Positions 1-6,202 of a stretch of DNA of 10,507 bases are shown here, one piece after another. The notes under the pieces were generated by a model. That model searched no databases. It saw only the letters and a program-made list of their open reading frames with translations, and was not told the DNA's origin. The first letter of the stretch is position 1. Every line of letters starts with the position of its first letter. This DNA comes from JAICLV01 sp036380925 (GTDB taxonomy: Bacteria > Actinomycetota > Actinomycetes > Acidothermales > Acidothermaceae): contig DASVDW010000087.1 in NCBI GenBank assembly GCA_036380925.1, positions 1 to 10,507 of the forward strand, in the 5' to 3' direction. The translations under genes were made by a program, and so were the position numbers.

Positions 1-494
1 GTCGTCATCGCCCACCACAACGCGTCGCCGAATCCATGGATGTTGCTGTCTTTCACGCCGCGCTCGAGGGCCGTCTCCGTGCCCGCGCTGGCGAAGACGA
101 CGACGACAGCGACGAGCGCCGTGAACTTGATCCCTTTGCGCCCCACGATCGCCCGCGCGTCACGAAGGCCCCTCGTCATCGCGGGGGCGACCCGAAGCAC
201 GCGCAACACCCGCAGCGGCCGAAGGAATGGGACCACGATCACGAGCAGGTCGATGACGTGGGTCCGGAGGAAGCGGCGCCGGTCGGGGGCGAGGTACAGC
301 TTTGTTCCGTACTCAACGACGAAGAGCGCCCAAATGACCCACGTCGCCGACGTCACCGCATTCTTTGCCGCCACAGACAGGTCCCACAAGAAGGGGACGA
401 CCAGCAGTGGCGCCATCGTCAGCGCCAGAACCATCATCGGACCGTCGACGGCGGCCGAGAAGCGGTCGTACCCTGCCGCGGATCTTCCCTGCAT
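1..494 (-). CDS. Voltage-gated-type potassium channel, partial (C-terminus beyond left edge)
   Basis: This membrane protein is expected to form a tetrameric, voltage-gated K+-selective pore in the cytoplasmic membrane. Reading the minus strand from ATG 494-492 gives 164 residues before the window ends. Helix S1 is about residues 20-38. S2 is about 47-66 and carries an acidic residue (E61). S3 is about 79-90 with D82. A classical S4 has arginines at every third position (R92, R95, R98, R101). S5 is about 123-138, and the pore-helix sequence GFGDALWWAMTT starts at residue 154. E in S2, D in S3 and the R-xx-R ladder are the voltage-sensor signature of the VIC superfamily. The TVGYGD-type filter would lie just outside the window, so K+ selectivity is inferred from the pore-helix match. 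A GAGGGGG ribosome-binding site sits 7-8 nt before the ATG. The gene is transcribed away from the 2TM gene at 932. Confidence 0.87.
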   Translation of the reverse strand, partial: MQGRSAAGYDRFSAAVDGPMMVLALTMAPLLVVPFLWDLSVAAKNAVTSATWVIWALFVVEYGTKLYLAPDRRRFLRTHVIDLLVIVVPFLRPLRVLRVLRVAPAMTRGLRDARAIVGRKGIKFTALVAVVVVFASAGTETALERGVKDSNIHGFGDALWWAMT

Positions 495-931
495 TGGTGA
501 ACCCCCTCGCCCGGTTTCCCTCGACAACCGAGGGGACCGCGCGCACGCGCGCTGTCCCGATTCGCCAGCCGATGTTCGACCGCCCGTTCTTGACTGGCCC
601 TGGCCGCCGGAGCCGTGGACGGCGGCGGGGCTGGGAGAGCTGGTTGACGGCGGCCCGTCCTCAGCGGTCTGGATTCCAGCGGTCGCCGTGCCAGTGACGC
701 TTAGCCGAGGCGATCTCGAGTCTTGCGTGCCAGCCCGGTGGCGGTAAGGCACTTGCCATGATTCCCCGTCTCCCGCCATGAGTGTAGGAGGACCAAGCCA
801 TTGTCATCGGCCGAACGGGGATTGACGCGATGCCAATGTGACGTTGGCCTCTATTGCCAGTCACCGCATACGCCGACGGTCTAACTGGAGAGCTGTGCCT
901 TTGATGTGCCAGCTCCCCATGGGAGGTCGTG
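495..931. other. Gene-free stretch between divergent genes
   Basis: This 437-bp stretch separates the start of the potassium channel gene (leftward) from the 2TM gene (rightward). Open frames cross it on both strands, but they show no protein-like composition, no recognisable family and no good ribosome-binding site, so I call no gene. It should hold the promoters of both flanking genes; I could not pick out a convincing -35/-10 pair for either. A near-perfect 17-bp palindrome lies at 832-848 and a TTGACG hexamer just upstream at 822-827. The heptamer GTGCCAG occurs three times (near 689, 728 and 905). No tRNA or other structured RNA was recognised. Confidence 0.5.
832..848. promoter_or_regulatory. 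17-bp near-perfect palindrome, possible operator
   Basis: The sequence GCCAATGTGACGTTGGC is symmetric about its central G except for one pair (T at position 6 against G at 12). It lies 84 bp upstream of the 2TM gene start, in the intergenic stretch, just after a TTGACG hexamer that could be a -35 element. Size and symmetry suit a binding site for a dimeric regulator. No regulator can be named and it may be chance. Confidence 0.3.
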
Positions 932-1231
932 ATGGCAAGGTTCATCACCGTCGGCGCCCGCCCGCCCGTCGCTGAGGAGCAGGACACCGACCGACGGATC
1001 GCACGGAGACGGGTCGAGGCCAAGCGCAAGTTCCGCTCGGACGTCGTCGCTTACGTCATCGTCAACGCGTTCCTCGTCGTCGCCTGGGCGATCAGCGGGC
1101 GGGGCTACTTCTGGCCGGGCTGGGTGCTCGCCGGTTGGGGCGTCTTCCTGCTGATCGACGCATACCGGGTGTACATGAGCGCGCCGATCACGGAAGCGGA
1201 CATCGACAAGGAGATGCGTACGCGTCGCTGA
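932..1231 (+). CDS. 2TM domain-containing membrane protein
   Basis: This 99-residue protein matches the 2TM domain family (PF13239 type). A charged N-terminal segment rich in Arg, Lys and Glu (about residues 15-38) leads into two transmembrane helices: about 39-58 (DVVAYVIVNAFLVVAWAISG) and about 61-82, the latter opening with the family's typical GYFWPGW stretch. The tail ITEADIDKEM is also typical. I chose ATG 932 because GGGAGG (921-926) lies 5 nt before it; an in-frame GTG at 929 is too close to that site. The family's function is not established. The domain occurs alone or at the N-terminus of sensor kinases in other bacteria. The four-helix membrane protein at 1261 follows after 29 bp and is probably co-transcribed. 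Confidence 0.87.
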   Translation: MARFITVGARPPVAEEQDTDRRIARRRVEAKRKFRSDVVAYVIVNAFLVVAWAISGRGYFWPGWVLAGWGVFLLIDAYRVYMSAPITEADIDKEMRTRR

Positions 1232-1260
1232 CACGCGTTGCCGCAGGTGGGGAGGTCACC

Positions 1261-1707
1261 GTGCGCCTCAACAGAACGGACGCTTTTGCGACGCTCGCCG
1301 TCGCCGTCGGCGTCGTCGCTTATGCGCTGTGGATCGCAGACGTCGCCATTCCCGGCATGGGCGGCGCACGGGTCGTCGGCGCGGTCATCCTTGGCCTCGG
1401 CTGGCTCGCGTCGGTGGTCGCCGTGGCGCCGAACTTCGACAGACTGCTCCACGTGTCGCCGATCTACCTCGTCATCACGGCGGCGCTGGGCGTCGCCGCG
1501 CTGACCGCGGGCGTGCTCGTCTTGACCAACGCCAGCGAGGCGATGCTCGCGCTGTTGGTGTCGACGACCGTCGCGATGTGGGTCCTCGCGACGATCCGGC
1601 ACACGCTCGCCACCGGGCGGCACGAACCGCACACGGCGCCCCGTGGCCAGCACACTGCTTCGGAGCGGGAGCGGGCCGCCATCCGGTGGTGGCCGCGGCT
1701 CGGCTAA
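1261..1707 (+). CDS. Conserved-looking four-helix membrane protein of unknown function
   Basis: I do not recognise a named family. The 148-residue product has four clear hydrophobic helices: about 8-26, 35-57, 67-92 and 94-116, followed by a polar, His/Arg-rich cytoplasmic tail of about 30 residues. The start is GTG 1261, preceded by GGGGAGG (1249-1255) with a 5-nt gap. The frame is open further upstream, but that part is the shadow of the 2TM gene. With the 2TM gene 29 bp upstream and the transporter frame overlapping its end, it is likely the middle gene of a small membrane-protein operon. It could be an accessory subunit or a stress-related membrane protein, but nothing in the sequence settles this. 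Confidence 0.77.
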   Translation: MRLNRTDAFATLAVAVGVVAYALWIADVAIPGMGGARVVGAVILGLGWLASVVAVAPNFDRLLHVSPIYLVITAALGVAALTAGVLVLTNASEAMLALLVSTTVAMWVLATIRHTLATGRHEPHTAPRGQHTASERERAAIRWWPRLG

Positions 1708-2998
1708 TCGGGCCGGTCGGGGGAGTCACGCGCGCGTCACCTGCTAGCGCGGCGCGGTTCCCGGCCCATCGGCTGCGACGCAACCGCGATTTCGTCCTGC
1801 TTCAAGTGGGCCGGCTGTTTTCCAGCTTCGGCTCCAACATGTCGCGGCTCGCCTATCCCTTGTTGGCGCTCGCGGTGACCGGTTCCGCCGCCGACGCCGG
1901 TTACGTGAGCGCGGTGATATTCGCACCGATGCTGGTGTTCAACCTTCTCGCCGGGGTCGCCGCCGATCGATTCGAGCGTCGCAGGTTGATGATTACGTCG
2001 GACGTCGTGGCGGCGTTGGCGCTGGCCATTCTTGCGGCCGCGGTCGCCGCGCGCTCGGCCCACCTCTGGTTGATCCTCGCGGTGGCGGCTGTCGACTCGG
2101 TGGCTGGTGTCTTCTTCCGCGCAGGGCAGTCGGGTGCGTTTCGCGCGGTTGTGCCGCTGCCGCAGATCGTGGCTGCCACGAGCGTCGTGCAGGCCAGGCT
2201 GTCCATCGTTCGGCTTGGCGCGGCGCCCCTCGGGGGAGCGTTGTTCGCGGTGACGCGCGCGTTGCCGTTCGTCGCCGATGCGATGTCGTACGCGTTCTCG
2301 ACGGGATCGTTGTTGTTGATGCGCGCGCGGTTTCAGGAGTCCAGGGAGCTGGATCGCGCTCCGCTACGACGTCAGTTGGCCGACGGAATCTCGTTTTTCC
2401 TGCAAATCCCGTTCCTCCGCACGACGATGCTGATGGTCGCCGTCTCAAACTTCAGCGTGACCGGAATAGAGCTGGCGGTCATCGTCCTGGCCAAGCGCGA
2501 CGGCCTTCCTGGCGCGGCTGTCGGCGGGTTCATCGCGCTCACTGGCGCCACCACCTTGCTTGGTTCAGTCGCGTCGCCGCTGTTGCGACGGTTGTTGCCC
2601 ATGCGCCGCATCTTGTTAGCCGAGTACTGGGCGGCGGTTGCCTACGCCGCCTTTGTGTTGTGGCCGAGCGTTTACGTGCTCGCAGCGGCGTTCGCGGCAC
2701 AGGCTTTCTGCTTTCCCAACACCGACTCCGCGGTCGCTGCGTACTCTTACGCGCTCATCCCGGATCCCTGATCGGTCGGGCGATGTCGACGTCGAACACG
2801 ATGCGCGTGCTCGCGACGCCGCTCGGCCCGCTGACGGCCGGGTTGCTGCTCACCTCCGCTTCGCCGCGCGCGACGATCGTCGCGCTAGCCGCGCCGACCG
2901 TTGCGATTGCTGTGCTTGGTTCGCTGAGCAACGCGATCCGCAACGTTCCGCCACTGCGGGAGTTGGCTGATGCGACGTCGTCGGCCACGGCTGGCTGA
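1686..2998 (+). pseudogene. MFS transporter (MFS_3 / DHA3-type exporter), frameshifted
   Basis: The gene encodes a major facilitator superfamily drug/metabolite exporter of the MFS_3 (EntS-like) type, broken near its 3' end. One frame runs to a TGA at 2769-2771 and ends ...YSYALIPDP. The next frame continues the same protein from about 2763 (SLIGRAMSTSNTMRVLATPL) to TGA 2996-2998. Together they give about 436 residues, a normal MFS length. Motif A is visible as GVAADRFERRRLM between the second and third helices. A single missing base in ggatccctg (for example ggattccctg, giving PDSLIGR) explains the break. If it is real, the last two helices are lost and the protein is probably dead; a sequencing error would look the same. 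The start is uncertain: GTG 1686 overlaps the upstream gene by 22 nt and has no well-placed ribosome-binding site. The gene uses more TTG, GTT and ATC-poor codons than leuS, hinting at a different history or low expression. Confidence 0.78.
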
Positions 2999-3000
2999 CG

Positions 3001-3119
3001 CTACCCTCCGCCAGGAGTGACAAGGCCGTTTTCGTAGGCGAGTGCGACAAGCGCCGCGCGATCGTGGCAGTCGGGCTCAAGTGGCAGCACCGCCACGGCA
3101 CGTCGGTCGACCGGGCGCG
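3001..3119 (-). pseudogene. Decayed C-terminal fragment of a LuxR-type (NarL/FixJ) response regulator
   Basis: On the minus strand, ending at TAG 3003-3001, one frame reads DRAALVALAYENGLVTPG near its end. This matches the last helix and tail of the LuxR-type HTH domain of NarL/FixJ response regulators (typically DRVQAVVLAYESGLVRPG). Upstream, the residues LARPVDRRAVAVLPLEPDCH only faintly resemble the recognition-helix region that should precede it. No start codon or receiver domain is present, because the DUF1349 gene ends at 3120. I infer a remnant left after deletion or replacement by the DUF1349 gene. It has no sign of expression of its own. The match is about 18 residues, so chance cannot be fully excluded. 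Confidence 0.5.
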
Positions 3120-3743
3120 CTAAGAGCCGTCGCGCATGTTGGGCAGGCGCTCCCGCGCAAACCGAATCTGGTCGAAGGTCGCCGTGCAGCCGTCACCGGT
3201 GGGCGACTGGCCCTCAAACCCGATGCGGTGCCGCTCGATCGCGTCGCCGATGCTGAAGTAGCGGATCATCCGCCAGTACGCGCCGTCGGCCGACGCGTGA
3301 TACGCGTAGGTGTGGCCAACCCGTGACACCCGCAGCCAGATCGAGTCACCAGCCACCGTGAACGCGTTCGCGTCGTCCGAGAAGTTGCGGTTGACCACCG
3401 AGACCACCATGGGCTCGCCTGCGGGCGAGAACTCAAAGCAAAGCTTCCCCCAGTGGCGTTCGTCTTCCCACAGCAGCAGCACGCCGGCGTCGAAGGTCGA
3501 CGTGAAGTCGACCCGCACTCGCGCGCTGAGCTGAAAGTCGCCCGGCGGTGGCGTGCCGAGCAAGGTCGCGGCGTTGAGCATTGACTCGATGTCGGACGTC
3601 GCGCCGGCCGGGTCGGTGAAGATGTCGGTGCGCGGCGGCGCCGTGACGGTCACCACGCCGTACGACGGGTCGACCTGCCAGGCGTCGTCCGGTGCGGGCG
3701 AAAGCGCGAACGGCAAGCTGGCGAGGTTGGTTGAGTCGGCCAT
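3120..3743 (-). CDS. DUF1349 domain-containing protein
   Basis: The 207-residue product matches the DUF1349 family (PF07081), a concanavalin A-like beta-sandwich fold that includes the yeast enolase-regulating protein Ree1. Length and layout are normal. Core strands are visible at about residues 70-92 (FQLSARVRV, then FDAGVLLLWED) and about 97-118 (WGKLCFEFS, then MVVSVVNRNFSDD). The C-terminal strands include IWLRVSRVGHTYAYHAS and WRMIRYF. There is no signal peptide or membrane helix, so it is likely cytoplasmic. Ligand and role are unknown; related proteins are often considered carbohydrate-binding by fold, which is inference. The ATG at 3743 has no ribosome-binding site, but a TAGAGT hexamer lies 7 nt upstream, suggesting a leaderless transcript. 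It lies 45 bp downstream of the HTH_42 gene, in the same direction. Confidence 0.85.
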   Translation of the reverse strand: MADSTNLASLPFALSPAPDDAWQVDPSYGVVTVTAPPRTDIFTDPAGATSDIESMLNAATLLGTPPPGDFQLSARVRVDFTSTFDAGVLLLWEDERHWGKLCFEFSPAGEPMVVSVVNRNFSDDANAFTVAGDSIWLRVSRVGHTYAYHASADGAYWRMIRYFSIGDAIERHRIGFEGQSPTGDGCTATFDQIRFARERLPNMRDGS

Positions 3744-3750
3744 GACGCAG

Positions 3751-3756
3751 ACTCTA
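3751..3756 (-). promoter_or_regulatory. Putative -10 box (TAGAGT) for a leaderless DUF1349 transcript
   Basis: TAGAGT fits the actinobacterial -10 consensus TANNNT and lies 7 nt before the ATG at 3743, so transcription would start at or next to the start codon. This agrees with the missing ribosome-binding site. No good -35 element is visible. Confidence 0.45.
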
Positions 3757-3773
3757 GATCAGCGATCCGGCGT

Positions 3774-3782
3774 TGTGGATAA
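3774..3782 (-). promoter_or_regulatory. Consensus DnaA box (TTATCCACA)
   Basis: The minus strand carries the exact nonamer TTATCCACA in the 45-bp gap between the HTH_42 and DUF1349 genes, just upstream of the putative TAGAGT -10 box. It is a single box, not a cluster, so it is not an origin. It could recruit DnaA to the DUF1349 promoter or be chance. Confidence 0.35.
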
Positions 3783-3788
3783 GCGCGT

Positions 3789-4901
3789 TCAGGCGGCGTT
3801 CACCACGACGTCGGCGCGCTTACCCGGCGTCAGGAAGGCCAAGAGCCGCACACCCTCCGCGCTCACGTCGTCCGCTTCCCGACGCGACAGCGCTGGTGCG
3901 GCGCTGACCGCGATCGTCGCCGCGTCATCGACCACGGCGACCCTCCAGGTCGCCCGAAGGTCGCCGTCGACGAGCAGCGTCCCGGCCCGCGCGCCGTCTC
4001 CGGCGTACAGCGGCACCGACCTCTTGTCAGGGATGACGCGCGCTCGGTCGGCGTGCGACAGCAGAACGTTGTCGTACTCCGGCAAGAACCGAACCGGCGC
4101 TGGCACATCGCCGGTAGGTCGCGGTGCGTGTGGCAGGTCGAACAACTCCCGCCCGTTCTCGTCGGCGAACACCCGAAGCCGCGGCCGCAACCGCTCCACA
4201 ACCTCGCGCAACCCGGAAAGTCCTGACCAGTAACGGATATCGCTCACCGACGCTGGCCCGAATGCGGCCAGATAGCGCAAGACAATGTCCTCAACAGAGC
4301 TTCCACCGTCGACCGTAGCGCCGAGAAACCCTTGGAAAGTCTGCCATTTCGGCGTCCCGCGCTTACCCCACACGCCACGCGGCGGCGTTTGGACCATCGG
4401 CTCATGAAACACCGCCGCGTAAGCCAGCGAGTCCTCCGGCACGCCCGGGAAGCGCGACGCCAAGCGCCGTCCGAGCTCGACCCGGCTCAACGGTTCTTCG
4501 TGTGCGATTGATCGGGCGGCACGGCTCACATCGTCCAGCGCGACGCCGTCAAGATTCTTCGCGGACGCGGTGGAACCGAATCGCACCGCGAGCATCGAGG
4601 CCATCACCGGCCGCAGCGCCAGCGCGTCGCGTCGGGTGAACAAGTGAACGGTGCCGCGCATCGCGTGCGTCCGCACAAGAATGCCGCCCGCCACGGCCGC
4701 GCCGACTGCTTCGGGGTTGATCGCGGTCAACCGGCTCCACAATCCGACGTAAGGCGCCAGGGGCGCTTGGGCCTGCATTCCGACGAGATGCTCGACCACC
4801 TCCCCAGCGGGCAGCGACACCCGGTCGAGCAGGTGCTGCCGCGCGAGCAGGGCGCGGCTGAGCCGTCGTCGGTCGAGACGGTCGCGTCGGTCAGCGCCCA
4901 C
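3789..4901 (-). CDS. Winged-helix HTH_42 protein, AlkZ-like DNA glycosylase family
   Basis: The product (370 residues from GTG 4901) belongs to the HTH_42 family (PF06224), which includes the AlkZ and YcaQ/AlkX DNA glycosylases that remove bulky or crosslinked alkylated bases. Family marks are the opening RRLSRALLARQHLLDR, the block EHLVGMQAQAPLAPYVGLWSR at about residues 37-57, the RGTVHLF segment, and FLPEYDNVLLSHADRARVI at about 272-290. The QAQ at 43-45 fits the catalytic QxQ motif of AlkZ-type members rather than the QxD of YcaQ-type ones. Many actinobacterial paralogues of this family have no proven activity, so the glycosylase function is inferred. The frame stays open far upstream, but that part has no family similarity. 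GTG 4901 gives the usual length, although its ribosome-binding site (GGGCAG) is weak and close. Confidence 0.84.
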   Translation of the reverse strand: MGADRRDRLDRRRLSRALLARQHLLDRVSLPAGEVVEHLVGMQAQAPLAPYVGLWSRLTAINPEAVGAAVAGGILVRTHAMRGTVHLFTRRDALALRPVMASMLAVRFGSTASAKNLDGVALDDVSRAARSIAHEEPLSRVELGRRLASRFPGVPEDSLAYAAVFHEPMVQTPPRGVWGKRGTPKWQTFQGFLGATVDGGSSVEDIVLRYLAAFGPASVSDIRYWSGLSGLREVVERLRPRLRVFADENGRELFDLPHAPRPTGDVPAPVRFLPEYDNVLLSHADRARVIPDKRSVPLYAGDGARAGTLLVDGDLRATWRVAVVDDAATIAVSAAPALSRREADDVSAEGVRLLAFLTPGKRADVVVNAA

Positions 4902-5414
4902 CTGCCCAGCATGGCGGGTCTCAGGCGTCGTTGTCCGCCGGCGGGACTGGGTCGTGACCTGGATCGGCGGCAGCCCGCCTTGCTCGCCTGAACGGCGAAT
5001 GGTGATCTTGACGCCGGCGGTCTGCGCCGTCACGGTCGCGTCGGCGCGGCGATCCGAGCCAACCGGAGGCCGGCCACGCAATCGTATTCGGTAGGCGTGG
5101 CTTGTCGCCGTTCGCGCGTGAATCAGGCACAGTGAAAGCGCGCGGGTGAGCCGAGTCACTTCTCCCCCCGGGTGACGCCCGGCTGCCTGCGAAGTGGCGG
5201 TCCGGCGAAGCGTCTCCCCCCAACGCCAAGCCGGACCGCCGCGCGCCAGGGCGCCCCTGCCCGCTCCCGAGAATGGCGACGCCGGTCCCCCCACGGTCGG
5301 CCTCGCGCGATCCATCCTGTCGCAGCGCGCCAGCCGCCGAAACCGGCCAAGCGGTCAGTTCCGCTGAGGCGTCCGCGCCATTGGCCGGCGCCATTCGGCC
5401 CATCCGTCCAGTGC
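4902..5414. other. Gene-free stretch with inverted repeats
   Basis: This 513-bp stretch lies between the start of the HTH_42 gene and the end of the DinB-like gene, both on the minus strand. Long open frames cross it on both strands, but their translations are Arg/Pro/Ala-rich and match no family I recognise. It should carry the promoter of the HTH_42 gene. An 11-bp perfect inverted repeat lies at 5196-5240, and a smaller CCGGG/CCCGG hairpin at 5168-5182. The stretch is C- and CCCCCC-rich around 5164-5169 and 5215-5220. Confidence 0.5.
5196..5240. repeat. 11-bp perfect inverted repeat
   Basis: GGCGGTCCGGC at 5196-5206 is matched by its exact reverse complement GCCGGACCGCC at 5230-5240, with a 23-nt loop. 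No T-tract follows on either strand, so it is not a standard intrinsic terminator. It lies between two minus-strand genes, where a stem could mark the 3' end of the DinB-like transcript, or be a remnant of a mobile element end or an operator pair. Confidence 0.55.
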
Positions 5415-6092
5415 TCACCCGAGCGCGAGGGTGAGGTCCTTGTCTTCCATCTCCCACGCGTGGTCCATGGTGTGGTAGGCGCTGTGCCGGATCAGGAACG
5501 GCAGGTTCCACGAGCGCATGCGCTTGCCCTCGCCCGCGTTGTACTCGCGCATCGCCGCGAGGTAGTTGGTCCGATGCTCGAGCAGGCCCTCGGGCGTCAG
5601 CGCGGCGCATTCCGGGACGCGCAATCCGAGCTGCTTCGCGAACTCCTCGCTTTCGACTCGGATGGTGTGCCGGATGATCCGGTCGCGATCGCGCCCACCA
5701 CCGCGGGGGCCCTTGCGCATCTCCGCAGACACGCGGGCGGCGACCTCGTCGAAGTACAGCCAGCACGCCCGAAGCAACTTGATCTTGCGATTCAGCTCGG
5801 CCTGTGACATCGGCTCTTGCTCAAAGCTCGACGGCGCGTACGAGATGCCCCAGAAGTCGGTCGAACCGGCGCCCACCTGGTCTTCGACGATCTCGAGTGG
5901 CCCGGCCGCGTCAAACTCGCGCGCCAGGCGCGCCTTCGCCGCGATCGGCCGGTAGCGCGGCCGGTACAACTCGAGCAGCTCGATCGCCTGCTCGGGCGTC
6001 TTCGCGCCCCGGCTCCAACCCGGCCAGTCGATGGCGAAGGCCACCGCCTTCTTTCCTTTGGGGCCACGCTGGACCACGGCGCGAACCGGCAT
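5415..6092 (-). CDS. Conserved hypothetical protein, HicB-like N-terminus and DinB-like C-terminus
   Basis: The product is 225 residues from ATG 6092. Residues about 14-46 (AVAFAIDWPGW, then TPEQAIELLELY) resemble the beta-strand/helix pattern of HicB-like domains, where a short sheet is followed by an E-A-rich helix. The C-terminal two-thirds is helical, with H142 and an evenly spaced H203-x3-H207-x3-H211 near the end (IRHSAYHTMDHAWEMEDK). That spacing recalls the metal-binding histidines of the DinB/YfiT four-helix-bundle superfamily. A metal-dependent enzyme is therefore possible but unproven. No membrane segment or signal peptide is visible. An upstream in-frame start at 6149 would overlap the divergent leuS promoter, so 6092 is preferred. 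It has no ribosome-binding site; a TACCAT box 7 nt upstream suggests a leaderless transcript. It is divergent from leuS. Confidence 0.74.
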   Translation of the reverse strand: MPVRAVVQRGPKGKKAVAFAIDWPGWSRGAKTPEQAIELLELYRPRYRPIAAKARLAREFDAAGPLEIVEDQVGAGSTDFWGISYAPSSFEQEPMSQAELNRKIKLLRACWLYFDEVAARVSAEMRKGPRGGGRDRDRIIRHTIRVESEEFAKQLGLRVPECAALTPEGLLEHRTNYLAAMREYNAGEGKRMRSWNLPFLIRHSAYHTMDHAWEMEDKDLTLALG

Positions 6093-6099
6093 GCGACGG

Positions 6100-6105
6100 A
6101 TGGTA
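6100..6105 (-). promoter_or_regulatory. Putative -10 box (TACCAT) for a leaderless transcript
   Basis: TACCAT matches TANNNT and sits 7 nt before the ATG at 6092, which has no ribosome-binding site. It is back to back with the leuS leader promoter: only about 50 bp separate the two predicted transcription starts. Confidence 0.45.
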
Positions 6106-6130
6106 CGCCGGTCGGCGCTATCCCCCCGGA

Positions 6131-6136
6131 TACACT
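6131..6136 (+). promoter_or_regulatory. Putative -10 box (TACACT) of the leuS leader transcript
   Basis: TACACT fits TANNNT. Its usual start point, about 7 nt downstream, coincides with the GTG of the leader peptide at 6143, so the leader mRNA would have no 5' untranslated region. The -35 region (around 6108-6113) is not close to consensus, as is common in actinobacteria. Confidence 0.6.
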
Positions 6137-6142
6137 GTGCGC

Positions 6143-6184
6143 GTGGCACGGCTGTTCTCGCTGCTTCTTAGCTTGCCGCGCTGA
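6143..6184 (+). CDS. leuS leader peptide (leucine-rich, attenuator control)
   Basis: This 13-codon frame starting at GTG encodes MARLFSLLLSLPR and ends at TGA 6182-6184. Five of 13 residues are leucine (L4, L7, L8, L9, L11), encoded by CTG, CTG, CTT, CTT and TTG; CTT and TTG are uncommon choices in this GC-rich gene set. It lies between a promoter and an intrinsic terminator, directly upstream of leucyl-tRNA synthetase. This is the arrangement of a classical amino-acid attenuator, in which slow translation of leucine codons under low charged tRNA-Leu lets polymerase read through. There is no ribosome-binding site. The -10 box 6 nt before the GTG suggests leaderless translation. An in-frame GTG at 6137 would add two residues but lies upstream of the predicted transcript start. 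Confidence 0.78.
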   Translation: MARLFSLLLSLPR

Positions 6185-6202
6185 TCCTGCGATCGGCGCG
6201 GC
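6175..6202 (+). promoter_or_regulatory. Attenuator hairpin overlapping the leader stop codon
   Basis: GCCGCGC (6175-6181) pairs with GCGCGGC (6196-6202). Inside it, GATC (6183-6186) pairs with GATC (6191-6194), with one U-G pair between the two helices and the tetraloop CTGC. The 12-pair stem includes the last codons and the TGA of the leader peptide, so a ribosome reaching the stop codon would melt it. It abuts the terminator hairpin without a gap. It probably acts as the pause or sensor stem. The alternative antiterminator pairing is not obvious by eye. Confidence 0.65.

Noticed and set aside
40..747. Long plus-strand open frame across the channel gene and the intergenic stretch
   Set aside because: Arg/Ser/Thr-rich shadow of the minus-strand potassium channel, with no family similarity; the minus frame has clear helices and an S4 ladder.
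801..884. Short TTG-started frame after AGGAGG at 786-791
   Set aside because: 27 codons, no recognisable product, and the start codon and spacing are poor.
3774..3782. Replication origin at the DnaA box
   Set aside because: Single box only; no cluster, AT-rich unwinding element or dnaA/dnaN genes nearby.
4921..5040. Minus-strand frame with VKITIRRSGEQGGLPPIQVT, faintly like the start of an emfourin-type protease inhibitor
   Set aside because: Only about 12 residues look similar, there is no good start codon or ribosome-binding site, and the rest of the domain is missing.
4902..5315. Upstream extension of the HTH_42 frame to 508 residues
   Set aside because: The extra 138 residues have no family match and are low-complexity; the family N-terminus begins close to GTG 4901.
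5172..5807. Plus-strand open frame of 211 codons
   Set aside because: Mostly opposite to the DinB-like gene, with no protein family resemblance.
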